A stretch of 64,000 nucleotides of DNA from positions 62,001-126,000 of the forward strand of contig NZ_BJFL01000009.1 of the NCBI RefSeq assembly GCF_005405885.1, written 5' to 3'. The notes beneath the pieces are model-generated. The model searched no databases, was not told the DNA's origin, and saw only the letters and a list, made by a program, of their open reading frames with translations. The translations under genes and the position numbers were made by a program. Source of the stretch: Gandjariella thermophila. Lineage in GTDB: Bacteria; Actinomycetota; Actinomycetes; Mycobacteriales; Pseudonocardiaceae. Shown here one piece after another: positions 24,579 to 36,100 of this stretch; the first letter of the stretch is position 1, and each line of letters begins with the position of its first letter.

Positions 24579-26944
24579 TCCAGGACACGGCCGTGCTGGA
24601 CGCCGCCATCCTCCCGTATCACCCCGAGTACGGCGTCCAGCACGGCCACCGCACCCGCCTTGTCCAGCGGCTCGTTGCCATTCCCGCACTTGGGCGACTG
24701 AACGCAGGACGGGCAGCCAGCCGGGCAGTCGCAGGAAGCGATCGCCTCCCGAGTAGCGACCAACCAGGGGACCAACGCGGCGAACCCGCGATCGGCGAAG
24801 CCGGCTCCCCCGGGATGACCATCGTGCACGAACACCGTCGCCTCCCCGGTGTCCTCATGCAGCGCGGTGGACACCCCGCCGATGTCCCACCGGTCACAGG
24901 TCGCGAAGAGAGGTAGCAGGCCGATCGCCGCATGCTCGGCGGCGTGCAGTGCGCCGGGGACGCGCGCCGGATCCAGCCCGGCGCCCCCCGGCGCACTGCC
25001 GTGCAGCAACTCGTCGGACACCGTGTACCAGACCGCCCGGGTACGCAGCGACCGCTCCGGCAGGTCGAGCGGCACGTGGTCGAGCACCTCACCGGACGGC
25101 AGCCGGCGCAGGTAGCCCACGACCTGCGAGGTCACCTCCACCTCGCCGAGGCACGCCGACACCCCACCCGGGTGCTTCTGCTTGGTCAGCGTGCGCACCA
25201 CGGAGATGTCCACCACGTCGCGCGGGGATGTGCTCCACTCCGGGTCCTCGGCGTGTACGAGCGCCAGACCGTCGGTCAGGTCCAGCGCGTCGACCACGTA
25301 TGAGGAGCCCTGGTGCAGATAGACGGCGCCCGGATGGACCTGCCAGCACGCCGCGCCGGGGTCCACCGTGCCGAGCAGCCGGCCGGTGTCCGCCTCCACC
25401 ACGCAGACCTGCTCGGCACCGGAGCCGCGGATGCTCACCGAGGCGTGCGGGCGTTCCCGCGCCACCCAGTACCAGCCGGTCGCCCGCTGCCGCACCACGC
25501 CGTCGGCGACCAGGTCGTCCAGCACCGCCCGCGCCTCCGCCTCGCCGAACAACGCCAGGCAGCGCGGCGTGAGCGGTAGTTCGGCCGCCGCGCAGGCCAG
25601 GTGCGGGCCGAGCACGTACGGGTTGGCGGGGTCCAGCACGGTCGCCTCGACGGGCCGGTTCAGCACCGCGTCCGGGTGGTGCACCAGGTAGGTGTCCAGC
25701 GGATCGTCCCTGGCCACGAACACCACCAGGGCGCCGTCGCCGTCCCGCCCGGCGCGCCCGGCCTGCTGCCAGAACGACGCCAGCGTGCCCGGGTATCCGG
25801 CCACCACCACGGCGTCCAGCCCGCAGATGTCCACGCCGAGTTCCAGGGCGTTCGTGGTGGCCACGCCCAGCAGCTCACCGCTTGCCAGTGAACGCTCCAG
25901 CGCCCGCCGCTCCTCGGGCAGGAAGCCCGCGCGGTACGCGGCGACCCGCCTGGCAAGCCCGCCGTCCACCTCGGCGAGCACCCGCCGGGCGCCGAGCGCG
26001 GTCAGCTCCGCACCCCGCCGCGAGCGGACGAACGCCAGCGTGCGGGCACCCTCCACGACCAGGTCGGCGAGGATCCGGGCGGCCTCGGCACCCGCCGACC
26101 GCCGCACCGGCGCGCCCTGCTCGCCGGCCAGTTCGTCCAGCAGCGGCGGCTCCCACAACGCCACGGTGCGCGCTCCACGCGGCGAGGCGTCCTCGGTCAC
26201 CGCCGCACACTCCAGGCCGGTCAGCCGGCCGGCCGACGTCGCCGGGTCGGACACCGTGGCCGATGCGAGCACGAACACCGGAGAGGCGCCGTAGCCTCGG
26301 GCCACCCGGCGCAGCCGGCGCAGCAGCAGGGCGACGTGCGAGCCGAACACGCCGCGGTAGGCATGGCACTCGTCGACCACCACGAACGCCAGCCGGCGGA
26401 AGAACGTCGCCCAGCGCGAGTGGGCCGGCAGGATGCCGCGGTGCAGCATGTCCGGGTTGGTGAACACCCAGCGTGAGTGCGCCCGCACCCAGTCCCGCTC
26501 GGCGCTCGGCGTGTCGCCGTCGAACACCGCCGGCCGCACCCCCTCGACACCGAGCCTGGTGACCGCCGCCAACTGGTCCACGCCAAGCGCCTTGGTGGGC
26601 GCGAGATAGAGCGCCGTTGCCCTGCGCTCGCTGGTCAACCGGGACAACACCGGAAGCTGGTAGGCCAGCGACTTACCGGACGCGGTACCCGTGGCGAGAA
26701 TCACATGCTGCCCCGACCAGGCCCGGGACGCGGCCGCCACCTGGTGCTGCCACGGCCGTGTTACGCCGACCGAGCGAAAGGCGGACACGACCGGGTCCGG
26801 CGCCCACTCCGGCCAGTCGGCGGTTCCGGCGTCCCGCTCGGGCAGTTCGGCGACGTGGGTGAGCGGTGACTCTCCCTCGGGGACCCCGGCGAGTACCCGG
26901 TCCAGCAGCCGGCTGCCACGGCCCGTTACGCGCTGTTTGCCCAC
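24539..26944 (-). CDS. SftH/MrfA-type DEAD/H helicase (Rv3649-like)
   Basis: 801-residue superfamily 2 DNA helicase; relatives are M. smegmatis SftH and B. subtilis MrfA, which acts in mitomycin C repair. Walker A is ATGTASGKSLAY, motif II VVVDECHAYRG, motif III LASATV, and motif VI QQAGRAGRDGD. A C-terminal DUF1998/MZB domain holds four cysteines, CDCPAGCPSC, and a further CGNGN. The start is uncertain: GTG 26944 is preferred, GTG 26968 is possible. It is divergent from hppA with about 240 bases between. Confidence 0.9.
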   Translation of the reverse strand: MGKQRVTGRGSRLLDRVLAGVPEGESPLTHVAELPERDAGTADWPEWAPDPVVSAFRSVGVTRPWQHQVAAASRAWSGQHVILATGTASGKSLAYQLPVLSRLTSERRATALYLAPTKALGVDQLAAVTRLGVEGVRPAVFDGDTPSAERDWVRAHSRWVFTNPDMLHRGILPAHSRWATFFRRLAFVVVDECHAYRGVFGSHVALLLRRLRRVARGYGASPVFVLASATVSDPATSAGRLTGLECAAVTEDASPRGARTVALWEPPLLDELAGEQGAPVRRSAGAEAARILADLVVEGARTLAFVRSRRGAELTALGARRVLAEVDGGLARRVAAYRAGFLPEERRALERSLASGELLGVATTNALELGVDICGLDAVVVAGYPGTLASFWQQAGRAGRDGDGALVVFVARDDPLDTYLVHHPDAVLNRPVEATVLDPANPYVLGPHLACAAAELPLTPRCLALFGEAEARAVLDDLVADGVVRQRATGWYWVARERPHASVSIRGSGAEQVCVVEADTGRLLGTVDPGAACWQVHPGAVYLHQGSSYVVDALDLTDGLALVHAEDPEWSTSPRDVVDISVVRTLTKQKHPGGVSACLGEVEVTSQVVGYLRRLPSGEVLDHVPLDLPERSLRTRAVWYTVSDELLHGSAPGGAGLDPARVPGALHAAEHAAIGLLPLFATCDRWDIGGVSTALHEDTGEATVFVHDGHPGGAGFADRGFAALVPWLVATREAIASCDCPAGCPSCVQSPKCGNGNEPLDKAGAVAVLDAVLGVIREDGGVQHGRVLDQATGERCALTSG

Positions 26945-27182
26945 GTCACACAGCTTGGCACAACGCACCCGGACAGCCGAATTCGTTCACTGGATCGATC
27001 ACGGACCTCGACCTGCGGAGATAACGGACGGTGAACAGACTGGACGGGGCAACTGGCACTGTTTGCCTGACCAATAGACTCCGCCGCTATCACACCGCTG
27101 TGGCGGTGGACACGTCGCGTCGGGGCCGACGCAAGGGTCGCCGGCTCCGTCGCCGCAAACCGGTAGATGCACAGGAGGACGG

Positions 27183-29477
<2,295 letters not shown>

Positions 29478-29492
29478 GTTCCGTCACGTGTT

Positions 29493-29530
29493 CGCGGCCC
29501 CGCCCCGGCCGGCCCGGCGGCGGGGTCGCG
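29493..29530 (+). terminator. Hairpin downstream of hppA
   Basis: CGCGGCCCCGCC / GGCGGGGTCGCG, 12 bp with one G-T pair and a 14-base loop, 16 bases past the stop. Confidence 0.65.
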
Positions 29531-29578
29531 GCATGTCCCGGGCGCCGTGGTTCGGGAACAATCATGGCCGCGGAAGCA

Positions 29579-29607
29579 TTGGTCACTTCGAACGTCTGTT
29601 CTACGCT
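29579..29607 (+). promoter_or_regulatory. Sigma70-type promoter with LexA box in its spacer
   Basis: TTGGTC (29579-29584), a 17-base spacer and TACGCT (29602-29607). The expected transcript start falls on or next to the GTG at 29615, so the message would be leaderless. Confidence 0.6.
29589..29602. promoter_or_regulatory. LexA (SOS) box
   Basis: CGAACGTCTGTTCT fits the actinobacterial SOS consensus, GAAC-N4-GTTC flanked by C and G/T. It occupies the end of the spacer and touches the -10 of the promoter at 29579-29607, the position expected for repression. Confidence 0.6.
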
Positions 29608-29614
29608 GACCGGC

Positions 29615-30205
29615 GTGGGGCAGCTCTCGTTCTACTCCGCCGAGGCGCGCACGCCCCGCGTGGCCGACCTGGCCGGGTTGCTGTGCGGGCCCGGGCAGGC
29701 GGTGAGCTTCGGCCGGGGGACGGCGGCCAGGGTGTCGGTCGTGGTGCCCGAGCGGTGGCGCGCGGCCGCGCTGGCCGGCGCCTTCGCCGAGCGCGGCATC
29801 GAGGCCGAGGTGGGCACCTCCGAGGAGGGCCACGTGCTGGTCCGCACCGCCTTCCGGGTGGACCTCACGGTGCTGGCCGCGTCCTGGTTACGGGGTGCGG
29901 TCAAGGCGGTGCCGCCGGGGTTCGACCTGGACGGCCCCGCGCTGCGGCTGTGGGCGCTCACCGCGGGGCATCCGGTCGACTCCGGTTACCTGCTCGGCCT
30001 GGACCCGCACGCGCCGGACACGCATGAGCCGCTGCGCGCCGCGCTGGCCATGGCCGGGCTGCCGGCCGCGCTGCTCGGCGTACGCGCCGGTGGGCCGGCA
30101 CTCCGGGTGGCGGGTCGGCGACGGATCGGCAGGCTGGTCGAGTTGATCGGTCCACCGCCACGCGGCGCGGAAGCCTGCTGGCCGGCCGTCGCCGTGTCAC
30201 AGTGA
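29615..30205 (+). CDS. Conserved actinobacterial protein (Rv3647c-like), likely SOS-controlled
   Basis: 196-residue soluble protein, unrecognised function, lying beside topA as Rv3647c does. Visible blocks are QLSFYSAEARTPRVADLAGL, VVVPERWRAAALAGAF, EEGHVLVRTAFRVDL and YLLGLDPHAPDTHEPL. No signal peptide or membrane helix. The GTG at 29615 is chosen because the -10 TACGCT ends seven bases before it and the family start (GQLSF) follows; an ATG at 29564 would sit upstream of the promoter. A LexA box in the promoter suggests a DNA-damage role. Confidence 0.75.
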   Translation: MGQLSFYSAEARTPRVADLAGLLCGPGQAVSFGRGTAARVSVVVPERWRAAALAGAFAERGIEAEVGTSEEGHVLVRTAFRVDLTVLAASWLRGAVKAVPPGFDLDGPALRLWALTAGHPVDSGYLLGLDPHAPDTHEPLRAALAMAGLPAALLGVRAGGPALRVAGRRRIGRLVELIGPPPRGAEACWPAVAVSQ

Positions 30206-30435
30206 TCTGAAACACACCGCCGAAGCGTCCGATTGGGTGAACTCCGATGGGCAGGTGACCCCGTCGTCGCCACTGTCGGGCGAGCATCTCGTCCGTCCAG
30301 CGGGGTACAACCGGGGACGGGCCTGATGTGACTCCGGCCGTTTTCGGCCCCATGGGCGCACCATGTGGCGCACGCTCGACGGAGTTCGGTGCACACTGGC
30401 GGGCCGAGGTACCGGGAGAAAGAGAGCAGGACAGC

Positions 30436-33153
30436 GTGGCAGGGACGACACGGACGAAGAAGAGCGGCGGCGGAACGGGTGGTTCCGGCGGTCGCCGGCT
30501 GGTGATCGTCGAGTCCCCGGCGAAGGCTCGAAAGATCGCCACCTACCTGGGTGGGGACTTCGTCGTGCAGTCGTCCCGTGGGCACATCCGCGACCTGCCG
30601 CGCAACGCCGCGGACGTCCCGGCCAGGTACAAGGGCGAGTCCTGGGCCCGGCTCGGCGTGGACGTGGACAACAACTTCGAGCCGCTGTACGTCGTCGTCC
30701 CCGACAAGAAGGCCACCGTCAGCGAGTTGAAGGAGGCGCTGAAGGGCGCGGACGAGCTCTACCTTGCCACGGACGGTGACCGCGAGGGTGAGGCGATCGC
30801 CTGGCACCTGCTGGAGACGCTGAAGCCGAAGGTGCCGGTGCGCCGAATGGTGTTCTACGAGATCACCGAGCCGGCCATCCGGGACGCCGCGGCCAACCCC
30901 CGCGACCTGGACCAGCACCTGGTCGACGCGCAGGAAACCCGGCGCATCCTGGACCGGCTGTACGGCTACGAGATCAGCCCGGTGCTGTGGAAGAAGGTCA
31001 TGCCGAAGCTGTCGGCGGGCCGGGTGCAGTCGGTGGCCACCAGGATCGTGGTGGAGCGCGAGCGCGAGCGGATGCGCTTCGTCTCCGCCTACTACTGGGA
31101 CATCTCCGCGACAATGGACGCCGGCGAGGGCGCCGAGCCGCGCACCTTCGGCGCCCGGATGGTCGCCCTGGACGGCACCCGGTTGGCCACCGGCCGGGAC
31201 TTCGGCCCGGACGGCCGGCTCAAGGCCGGCGCCGACGTCCGCCTGCTGGACGAGGCCGAGGCGCAGCGACTGGCCGACGCGCTGGCGAACGCCACGTTCA
31301 CCGTGTCCAGCGTCGAGGAGAAGCCCTACACCCGGCGGCCGTACGCGCCCTTCATGACCTCGACGCTGCAGCAGGAGGCCGGCCGCAAGCTGCGCTTCTC
31401 CGCCGAGCGCACGATGCGCACCGCGCAGCGGCTGTACGAGAACGGCTACATCACCTACATGCGGACCGACTCCACGACGCTGTCCGACACGGCGATCGCG
31501 GCGGCCCGCGCCCAGGCCACCGAGCTGTACGGCGCGCAGTACGTGGCGGACAAGCCCCGGCAGTACACCCGCAAGGTGAAGAACGCCCAGGAGGCGCACG
31601 AGGCGATCCGCCCGGCCGGCGAGGTGTTCCGCACCCCCGGCGAGGTGGCCCGCGAGCTGGAGTCCGACGAGTTCAAGCTGTACGAGCTGATCTGGCAGCG
31701 CACCATCGCCTCGCAGATGGCCGACGCGCGCGGCACCACGATGAGCGTGCGCATCGTCGGCACCGCGGCCAGCGGCGAGGAGTGCACGTTCGCCGCGTCC
31801 GGCCGGACCATCACCTTCGCCGGCTTCCTCAAGGCCTACGTCGAGTCGGTGGACTCCGAGGCCGGCGGCGAGGCCGACGACGCCGAGTCCCGGCTGCCTC
31901 GGCTGGTCAGGGAGCAGTCGCTGACCGCCGACGACCTGGCCGCCGACGGGCACTCGACCAGCCCGCCGCCCCGGTTCACCGAGGCCAGCCTGGTCAAGAC
32001 GCTGGAGGACCTGGGCATCGGCCGGCCGTCCACCTACGCGTCGATCATCAGCACCATCCAGGACCGCGGCTACGTGTGGAAGAAGGGTTCCGCGCTGGTA
32101 CCGTCCTGGGTGGCGTTCGCCGTGGTCGGGCTGATGGAGCAGCACTTCGGCCGGCTGGTCGACTACGACTTCACCGCCGCGCTGGAGGACGAGCTGGATG
32201 GCATCGCCGCCGGCCGCCAGGAGCGCACCAACTGGCTCACCGGCTTCTACTTCGGCGGCGACGTCGGGCCGAACGGCTCGATCGGGCGGGCCGGCGGGCT
32301 GAAGAAGCTGGTCGGGTCCAGCGTCGAGGAGATCGACGCCCGGGAGGTCAACTCCATCCCGCTGTTCGCGGACGACGCCGGCCGCACGGTGTACGTCCGG
32401 GTCGGCCGGTACGGGCCGTACCTGGAGCGGGAGGTGGACGGCTCGTCGCAGCGCGCCAACCTGCCGGAGGACCTGCCGCCGGACGAGCTGACCGTGGAGA
32501 TCGCGGAGAAGCTGTTCGCCACCCCGCAGGAGGGCCGCTCGCTGGGCGTCGACCCGGTCAGCGGCCACGAGATCGTCGCCAAGGAGGGCCGGTTCGGCCC
32601 GTATGTCACCGAGGTGCTGCCCGAGGGCGTCAAGGACAAGCCCCGGACGGCCAGCCTGTTCAAGTCCATGTCGCTGGACACGGTCACCCTGGACGACGCG
32701 CTGAAGCTGCTCTCCCTGCCCCGGGTGGTCGGCACCGACCCGAACACCGGCGAGGAGATCACCGCGCAGAACGGCCGGTACGGGCCCTACCTGAAGAGGG
32801 GCACCGACTCCCGCTCGCTGGCCAGCGAGGACCAGATCTTCACGATCACCCTGGACGAGGCGCTGAAGATCTACGCCGAGCCTAAGAAGCGGGGGAGGGC
32901 CGCGGCCGCCTCCGCCCCGCCGCTGAAGGAACTGGGCAAGGACCCGGTGTCCGGCAAGCCGATGGTGGTCAAGGACGGCCGGTTCGGGCCGTACGTGACG
33001 GACGGGGAGACCAACGCCTCGCTGCGCAAGGCGGACAGCGTGGAGTCGCTGACCGACGAGCGCGCCGCTGAACTGCTCGCCGAGAAGCGGGCCAAGGGGC
33101 CGGCGTCCAAGCGGTCCCCCCGCCGCAAGTCGCCGGCAAAGTCGAAGTCCTGA
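30436..33153 (+). CDS. topA: DNA topoisomerase I
   Basis: 905-residue type IA topoisomerase that relaxes negative supercoils. The TOPRIM domain opens with RRLVIVESPAKARKIATYLG and includes ATDGDREGEAIAWHL. The catalytic Tyr is residue 341 in TYMRTDSTTLS. The C-terminal part has repeated GRFGPYVT/GRYGPYL modules in place of zinc fingers and a Lys/Arg/Ser tail, as in other actinobacterial enzymes. GTG 30436 is preferred to an upstream ATG because it directly precedes the Lys/Gly-rich N-terminus typical of the family. Confidence 0.97.
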   Translation: MAGTTRTKKSGGGTGGSGGRRLVIVESPAKARKIATYLGGDFVVQSSRGHIRDLPRNAADVPARYKGESWARLGVDVDNNFEPLYVVVPDKKATVSELKEALKGADELYLATDGDREGEAIAWHLLETLKPKVPVRRMVFYEITEPAIRDAAANPRDLDQHLVDAQETRRILDRLYGYEISPVLWKKVMPKLSAGRVQSVATRIVVERERERMRFVSAYYWDISATMDAGEGAEPRTFGARMVALDGTRLATGRDFGPDGRLKAGADVRLLDEAEAQRLADALANATFTVSSVEEKPYTRRPYAPFMTSTLQQEAGRKLRFSAERTMRTAQRLYENGYITYMRTDSTTLSDTAIAAARAQATELYGAQYVADKPRQYTRKVKNAQEAHEAIRPAGEVFRTPGEVARELESDEFKLYELIWQRTIASQMADARGTTMSVRIVGTAASGEECTFAASGRTITFAGFLKAYVESVDSEAGGEADDAESRLPRLVREQSLTADDLAADGHSTSPPPRFTEASLVKTLEDLGIGRPSTYASIISTIQDRGYVWKKGSALVPSWVAFAVVGLMEQHFGRLVDYDFTAALEDELDGIAAGRQERTNWLTGFYFGGDVGPNGSIGRAGGLKKLVGSSVEEIDAREVNSIPLFADDAGRTVYVRVGRYGPYLEREVDGSSQRANLPEDLPPDELTVEIAEKLFATPQEGRSLGVDPVSGHEIVAKEGRFGPYVTEVLPEGVKDKPRTASLFKSMSLDTVTLDDALKLLSLPRVVGTDPNTGEEITAQNGRYGPYLKRGTDSRSLASEDQIFTITLDEALKIYAEPKKRGRAAAASAPPLKELGKDPVSGKPMVVKDGRFGPYVTDGETNASLRKADSVESLTDERAAELLAEKRAKGPASKRSPRRKSPAKSKS

Positions 33154-33154
33154 G

Positions 33155-33183
33155 CGCCCCGCCGGCACGTCGCCGGTGAGGCG
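33155..33183 (+). terminator. Hairpin downstream of topA
   Basis: CGCCCCGCCGGC / GCCGGTGAGGCG, 12-bp stem with two imperfect pairs and a five-base loop, immediately after the stop. Confidence 0.55.
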
Positions 33184-33248
33184 GAAATCCTGACGGCCGG
33201 ATCCCGAACCTTCTACGCTGGAGGGGTAGCCCCGCTCGAGCGAAGGGG

Positions 33249-33677
33249 GTGGCCGACACCGTGGCGGACGATGCCTTGTTCGGCCCGGACGGCACGCAGG
33301 ACCCGCCGCCTCCGCCGGCCTTCCCCGACCCGCTCGCCGGGCTGGTCACCGGTGCGGCCATGGTCGGCGAGGCCGCCTGGGCGCGGCTACCGGTGGCCGA
33401 ACCCACGAAGCCGCCCGAGGTCGACTCGTCGATGCGGGAGGCGATCAACGCGGCGCTCGCCGAGCCACGCCGCCGCGGCCGGCAGGTCGGGGGGCAGCCA
33501 CGCCCCGGAACGCCCCCGGTCCGCCGTCCGTCGGCGCAGCCCGCGCAGGGAACTCCGCAGCGCCGCCCGGCGAACGCGGTGGCGGGCTGGCTCATCGCCG
33601 GCCTGATCCTGCTGGCGACCATCCTGGCCACCGCTGGCCGGGCGATCATCGACGCGCTCTCACACGCCTTCCACTGA
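33249..33677 (+). CDS. Small Pro-rich membrane protein, unknown function
   Basis: 142 residues: an acidic, Pro-rich head (FGPDGTQDPPPPPAFPDPL), a helix with SSMREAINAALAEPRRR, a disordered Arg/Pro segment, and one C-terminal transmembrane helix (AGWLIAGLILLATILATAG). The cytoplasmic side is probably the long N-terminal part. GTG 33261 is an alternative start. No family recognised. Confidence 0.65.
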   Translation: MADTVADDALFGPDGTQDPPPPPAFPDPLAGLVTGAAMVGEAAWARLPVAEPTKPPEVDSSMREAINAALAEPRRRGRQVGGQPRPGTPPVRRPSAQPAQGTPQRRPANAVAGWLIAGLILLATILATAGRAIIDALSHAFH

Positions 33678-33845
33678 CGGCCCCACCGAACTCCCGATAC
33701 GTGGAATCCGAGAGATCGCGCCGCGCGGTGGACAACCAACACAGCGCGACCCTGCGGGATCTCCCGATTCGTCGCGGTTACGCTTGGTGCCGGTGCGGGG
33801 GTGCCTGGCGGAAGTGGGGTGGACTGCATTCTGGACGGCATCGGG

Positions 33846-35954
33846 ATGACGTCCGAGGCCGGCCACGGGCCGGCCGAGTCGGACGCGTCCAGCGCGCACC
33901 GGATTCGCAGCGTCCTGGCGATTCGGCCGTTCCGCCGGCTGTGGGGCGTCACCTACCTCTGCACCATCGGTGACTGGCTGTCGCTGCTCGCCCTCACCGG
34001 TCTCGTCGCCAAGCTGACCAGTAGCTACCAGGCACAGAGCTTCGCGTTCAGCGGTGTGGTGCTCACCCAGCTGCTGCCAGGCATGCTGTTCGCCCCGCTC
34101 GGCGGGGTGCTCGCGGACCGGTTCGACCGGCGCAAGGTGATGGTCGTCTGCGACCTGTTCCGCTGCGGGCTGTTCCTGTCCATCGCCATCGTCGGTTCGC
34201 TGCCGTGGCTGTTCGCGGCCAACTTCCTGGTCGGATGCTGCGCGCTGATGTGGATTCCGGCCAAGGACTCCTCGGTGCCCAACCTGCTGCGCCGCCGGGA
34301 CCAGGTGGAGACGGCGAACCAGCTCGGCCTGGTGATGACCTACGGCATCGCGGTGGTCAGCGGCGCCGGACTGTTCTCGGTGATCTCCGCGATCGGTCCC
34401 ACGCTGCACCTGTCGAACAGCGGGCTCGGCATCGCCAACATCATCGTGATCATCAACGGGCTGCTCTACCTGACCTCGGCGATCGTGGTGGCCACCAGGA
34501 TCCCGGAGATCTCCGGTCGGCCCACCACGCACCGGGCCCGACCGGTCGCCGGGGGGCTGGGGCTGTTCGGCATGTTCCGCGACGGGCTGCGGTACGTCGC
34601 CGGCAACACCCTGATGCGCGGCCTGGTCATCGGCATGACCGGTGCGTTCGCCGCGGCCGGTGCGGTGGTGGGTACCGCCCGCCTGTACGCGGCCAGCCTG
34701 CTCGGCGGGGACACCGCGTTCGGCATGCTCTTCGTCGCGGTGTTCGTCGGCCTGGGCACCGGTATGGCGTTCGCGCCGAAGGCGGCGGCGCGGCTGACCC
34801 ACAACCGGCTGTTCGGCGTGGCCATCGTGGCGGCCGGGCTGTCGCTGGTGCTGGTCGCCCTCGCGCCGCACCTGTGGACCGCGCTGGTCACGGTGGCCCT
34901 GGTCGGCGCCTCCGCCGGGGTGGCCTTCCTGACCGGCCTGACCATCATCGGCTCGCAGATCGAGGACCGGATCCGCGGCCGGATGGTGTCGCTGGTCCAG
35001 GTGCTGATGAAGACCATCGTGTTCGGCTCCACCGCGGCCACCCCGGCTCTGGTCGGTCTGGTCCAGGTGCACACCGTGACGGTGCTCGGTCACCAGATGC
35101 GGGTCGACGGCACCCGCCCGGTGCTGCTCGGCGCTGGGGTGGTGGCCGCGCTGGTCGGCGTGATCGCGTACCGGCAGATGGGTGACCGCCGCAAGGAGCC
35201 AATCCTGGCCGACCTGTTCCGCGCGCTGCGCCGGCGCCCGCCGCGGCGCGCCGGCCTGCTCGTCGCGGTGGAGGGGGACACCGTCGAGGACACCTCCGCC
35301 CAGGCCAGGCGGTTGGCCGAGTGGCTGCGCGGGCACGGCAAGAAGGTGCTGCTGGCCAGCGATCCCGCGTTGGACGAGAGCCGGCTGCACAGTGTGCTCG
35401 CTGGGGCCTCGCTGTCTGGGGCGCGGGCGCACGCGCTGGTGGCCGCCGCTGTCCGGGCGGACGTGGTGGAGCGCCGGGTACGGCCCGCACTGGACGCGGG
35501 CGAGCTGGTCATCATGGAGCGCTACGTGGACAGCCCGCTGGCTCACCTGGGCGCTCTCGGCGGGCTGGACCAGGCCGAACTGGAGCACCTGGCCGACTGG
35601 GCGACCGGCCGGCTGCGGCCTGACCTGACCGTGCTGCTGGACCGCGACCCGGCGACGCTGCCTCGATCCGCGGTCGGCCAGCCGGGCAACCCGACGCCCG
35701 TCGAGCCGCCGGACAGTGGCGACGGGCAGGTCGCCGGCGGCATCGGCACCCTGGAACACCACTGGCGGGTGCAGAAGATCCTCACCGAGGTGGCTGCCGC
35801 CAATCCGGACCGCTACGTCGTGGTGGACGCCGACGGCGCCGAGGAGGAGGTCGCCGAGCGGGTACGCGCGGCCGTGTACTCCGTCCTGGCCGCCCGCATC
35901 GGCTTGTCCGAGTCCCCGGCCGAGCAGCCGGTCGTCACGGTGGATGCTCCCTGA
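33846..35954 (+). CDS. MFS transporter fused to a degenerate thymidylate-kinase domain
   Basis: 702 residues. Residues 1-460 are a 12-helix MFS_3-type transporter with the GVLADRFDRRKVMVV loop. From about residue 470 there is a dTMP-kinase fold. Similar MFS-Tmk fusions are known in actinomycetes. In the kinase part the P-loop, normally EGxDGxGKST, reads EGDTVEDTSAQ with no Gly-Lys-Ser/Thr, and the DRY motif reads MERYVDSPLAH. The domain is therefore unlikely to phosphorylate dTMP. It lies directly upstream of holB, the classical tmk-holB order. Its start is uncertain (GTG 33819 is possible). It ends in a MRAS-type linker. Confidence 0.85.
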   Translation: MTSEAGHGPAESDASSAHRIRSVLAIRPFRRLWGVTYLCTIGDWLSLLALTGLVAKLTSSYQAQSFAFSGVVLTQLLPGMLFAPLGGVLADRFDRRKVMVVCDLFRCGLFLSIAIVGSLPWLFAANFLVGCCALMWIPAKDSSVPNLLRRRDQVETANQLGLVMTYGIAVVSGAGLFSVISAIGPTLHLSNSGLGIANIIVIINGLLYLTSAIVVATRIPEISGRPTTHRARPVAGGLGLFGMFRDGLRYVAGNTLMRGLVIGMTGAFAAAGAVVGTARLYAASLLGGDTAFGMLFVAVFVGLGTGMAFAPKAAARLTHNRLFGVAIVAAGLSLVLVALAPHLWTALVTVALVGASAGVAFLTGLTIIGSQIEDRIRGRMVSLVQVLMKTIVFGSTAATPALVGLVQVHTVTVLGHQMRVDGTRPVLLGAGVVAALVGVIAYRQMGDRRKEPILADLFRALRRRPPRRAGLLVAVEGDTVEDTSAQARRLAEWLRGHGKKVLLASDPALDESRLHSVLAGASLSGARAHALVAAAVRADVVERRVRPALDAGELVIMERYVDSPLAHLGALGGLDQAELEHLADWATGRLRPDLTVLLDRDPATLPRSAVGQPGNPTPVEPPDSGDGQVAGGIGTLEHHWRVQKILTEVAAANPDRYVVVDADGAEEEVAERVRAAVYSVLAARIGLSESPAEQPVVTVDAP

Positions 35955-36100
35955 TGCGTGTGTCGGGCCGGGAAAGAGGAGGCTCCCTCATGCGGGCGTC
36001 AAGCCGCGGCAGCCAACGTGGCCACGGCGCGCCCCATGTTCCTGCCGGCGTTCACGTCGTGCGCCGGTCGAGCCCCGGCTTTCGGGGGGACCACCGGTGA
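35954..36100 (+). CDS. Small linker ORF with duplicated MRAS-type motif (48 aa)
   Basis: Opens on the stop of the MFS-kinase gene (TGATG, 35952-35956) and closes on the holB GTG (GTGA, 36097-36100). Two partial copies of one motif are visible: GCTCCCTGATGCGTGTGTC (35946-35964) and GGCTCCCTCATGCGGGCGTC (35981-36000). The second continues CAAGCCGCGGCAGCCAACGT, closely matching the linker at 1549-1603. The peptide includes MRASSRGSQRGHGA. It is the clearest sign that these linkers come from a dispersed element. Confidence 0.5.
   Translation: MRVSGRERGGSLMRASSRGSQRGHGAPHVPAGVHVVRRSSPGFRGDHR

Noticed and set aside
29986-33168. Minus-strand open frame of 1060 codons opposite topA
   Set aside because: A shadow frame created by high GC; topA is unmistakable.
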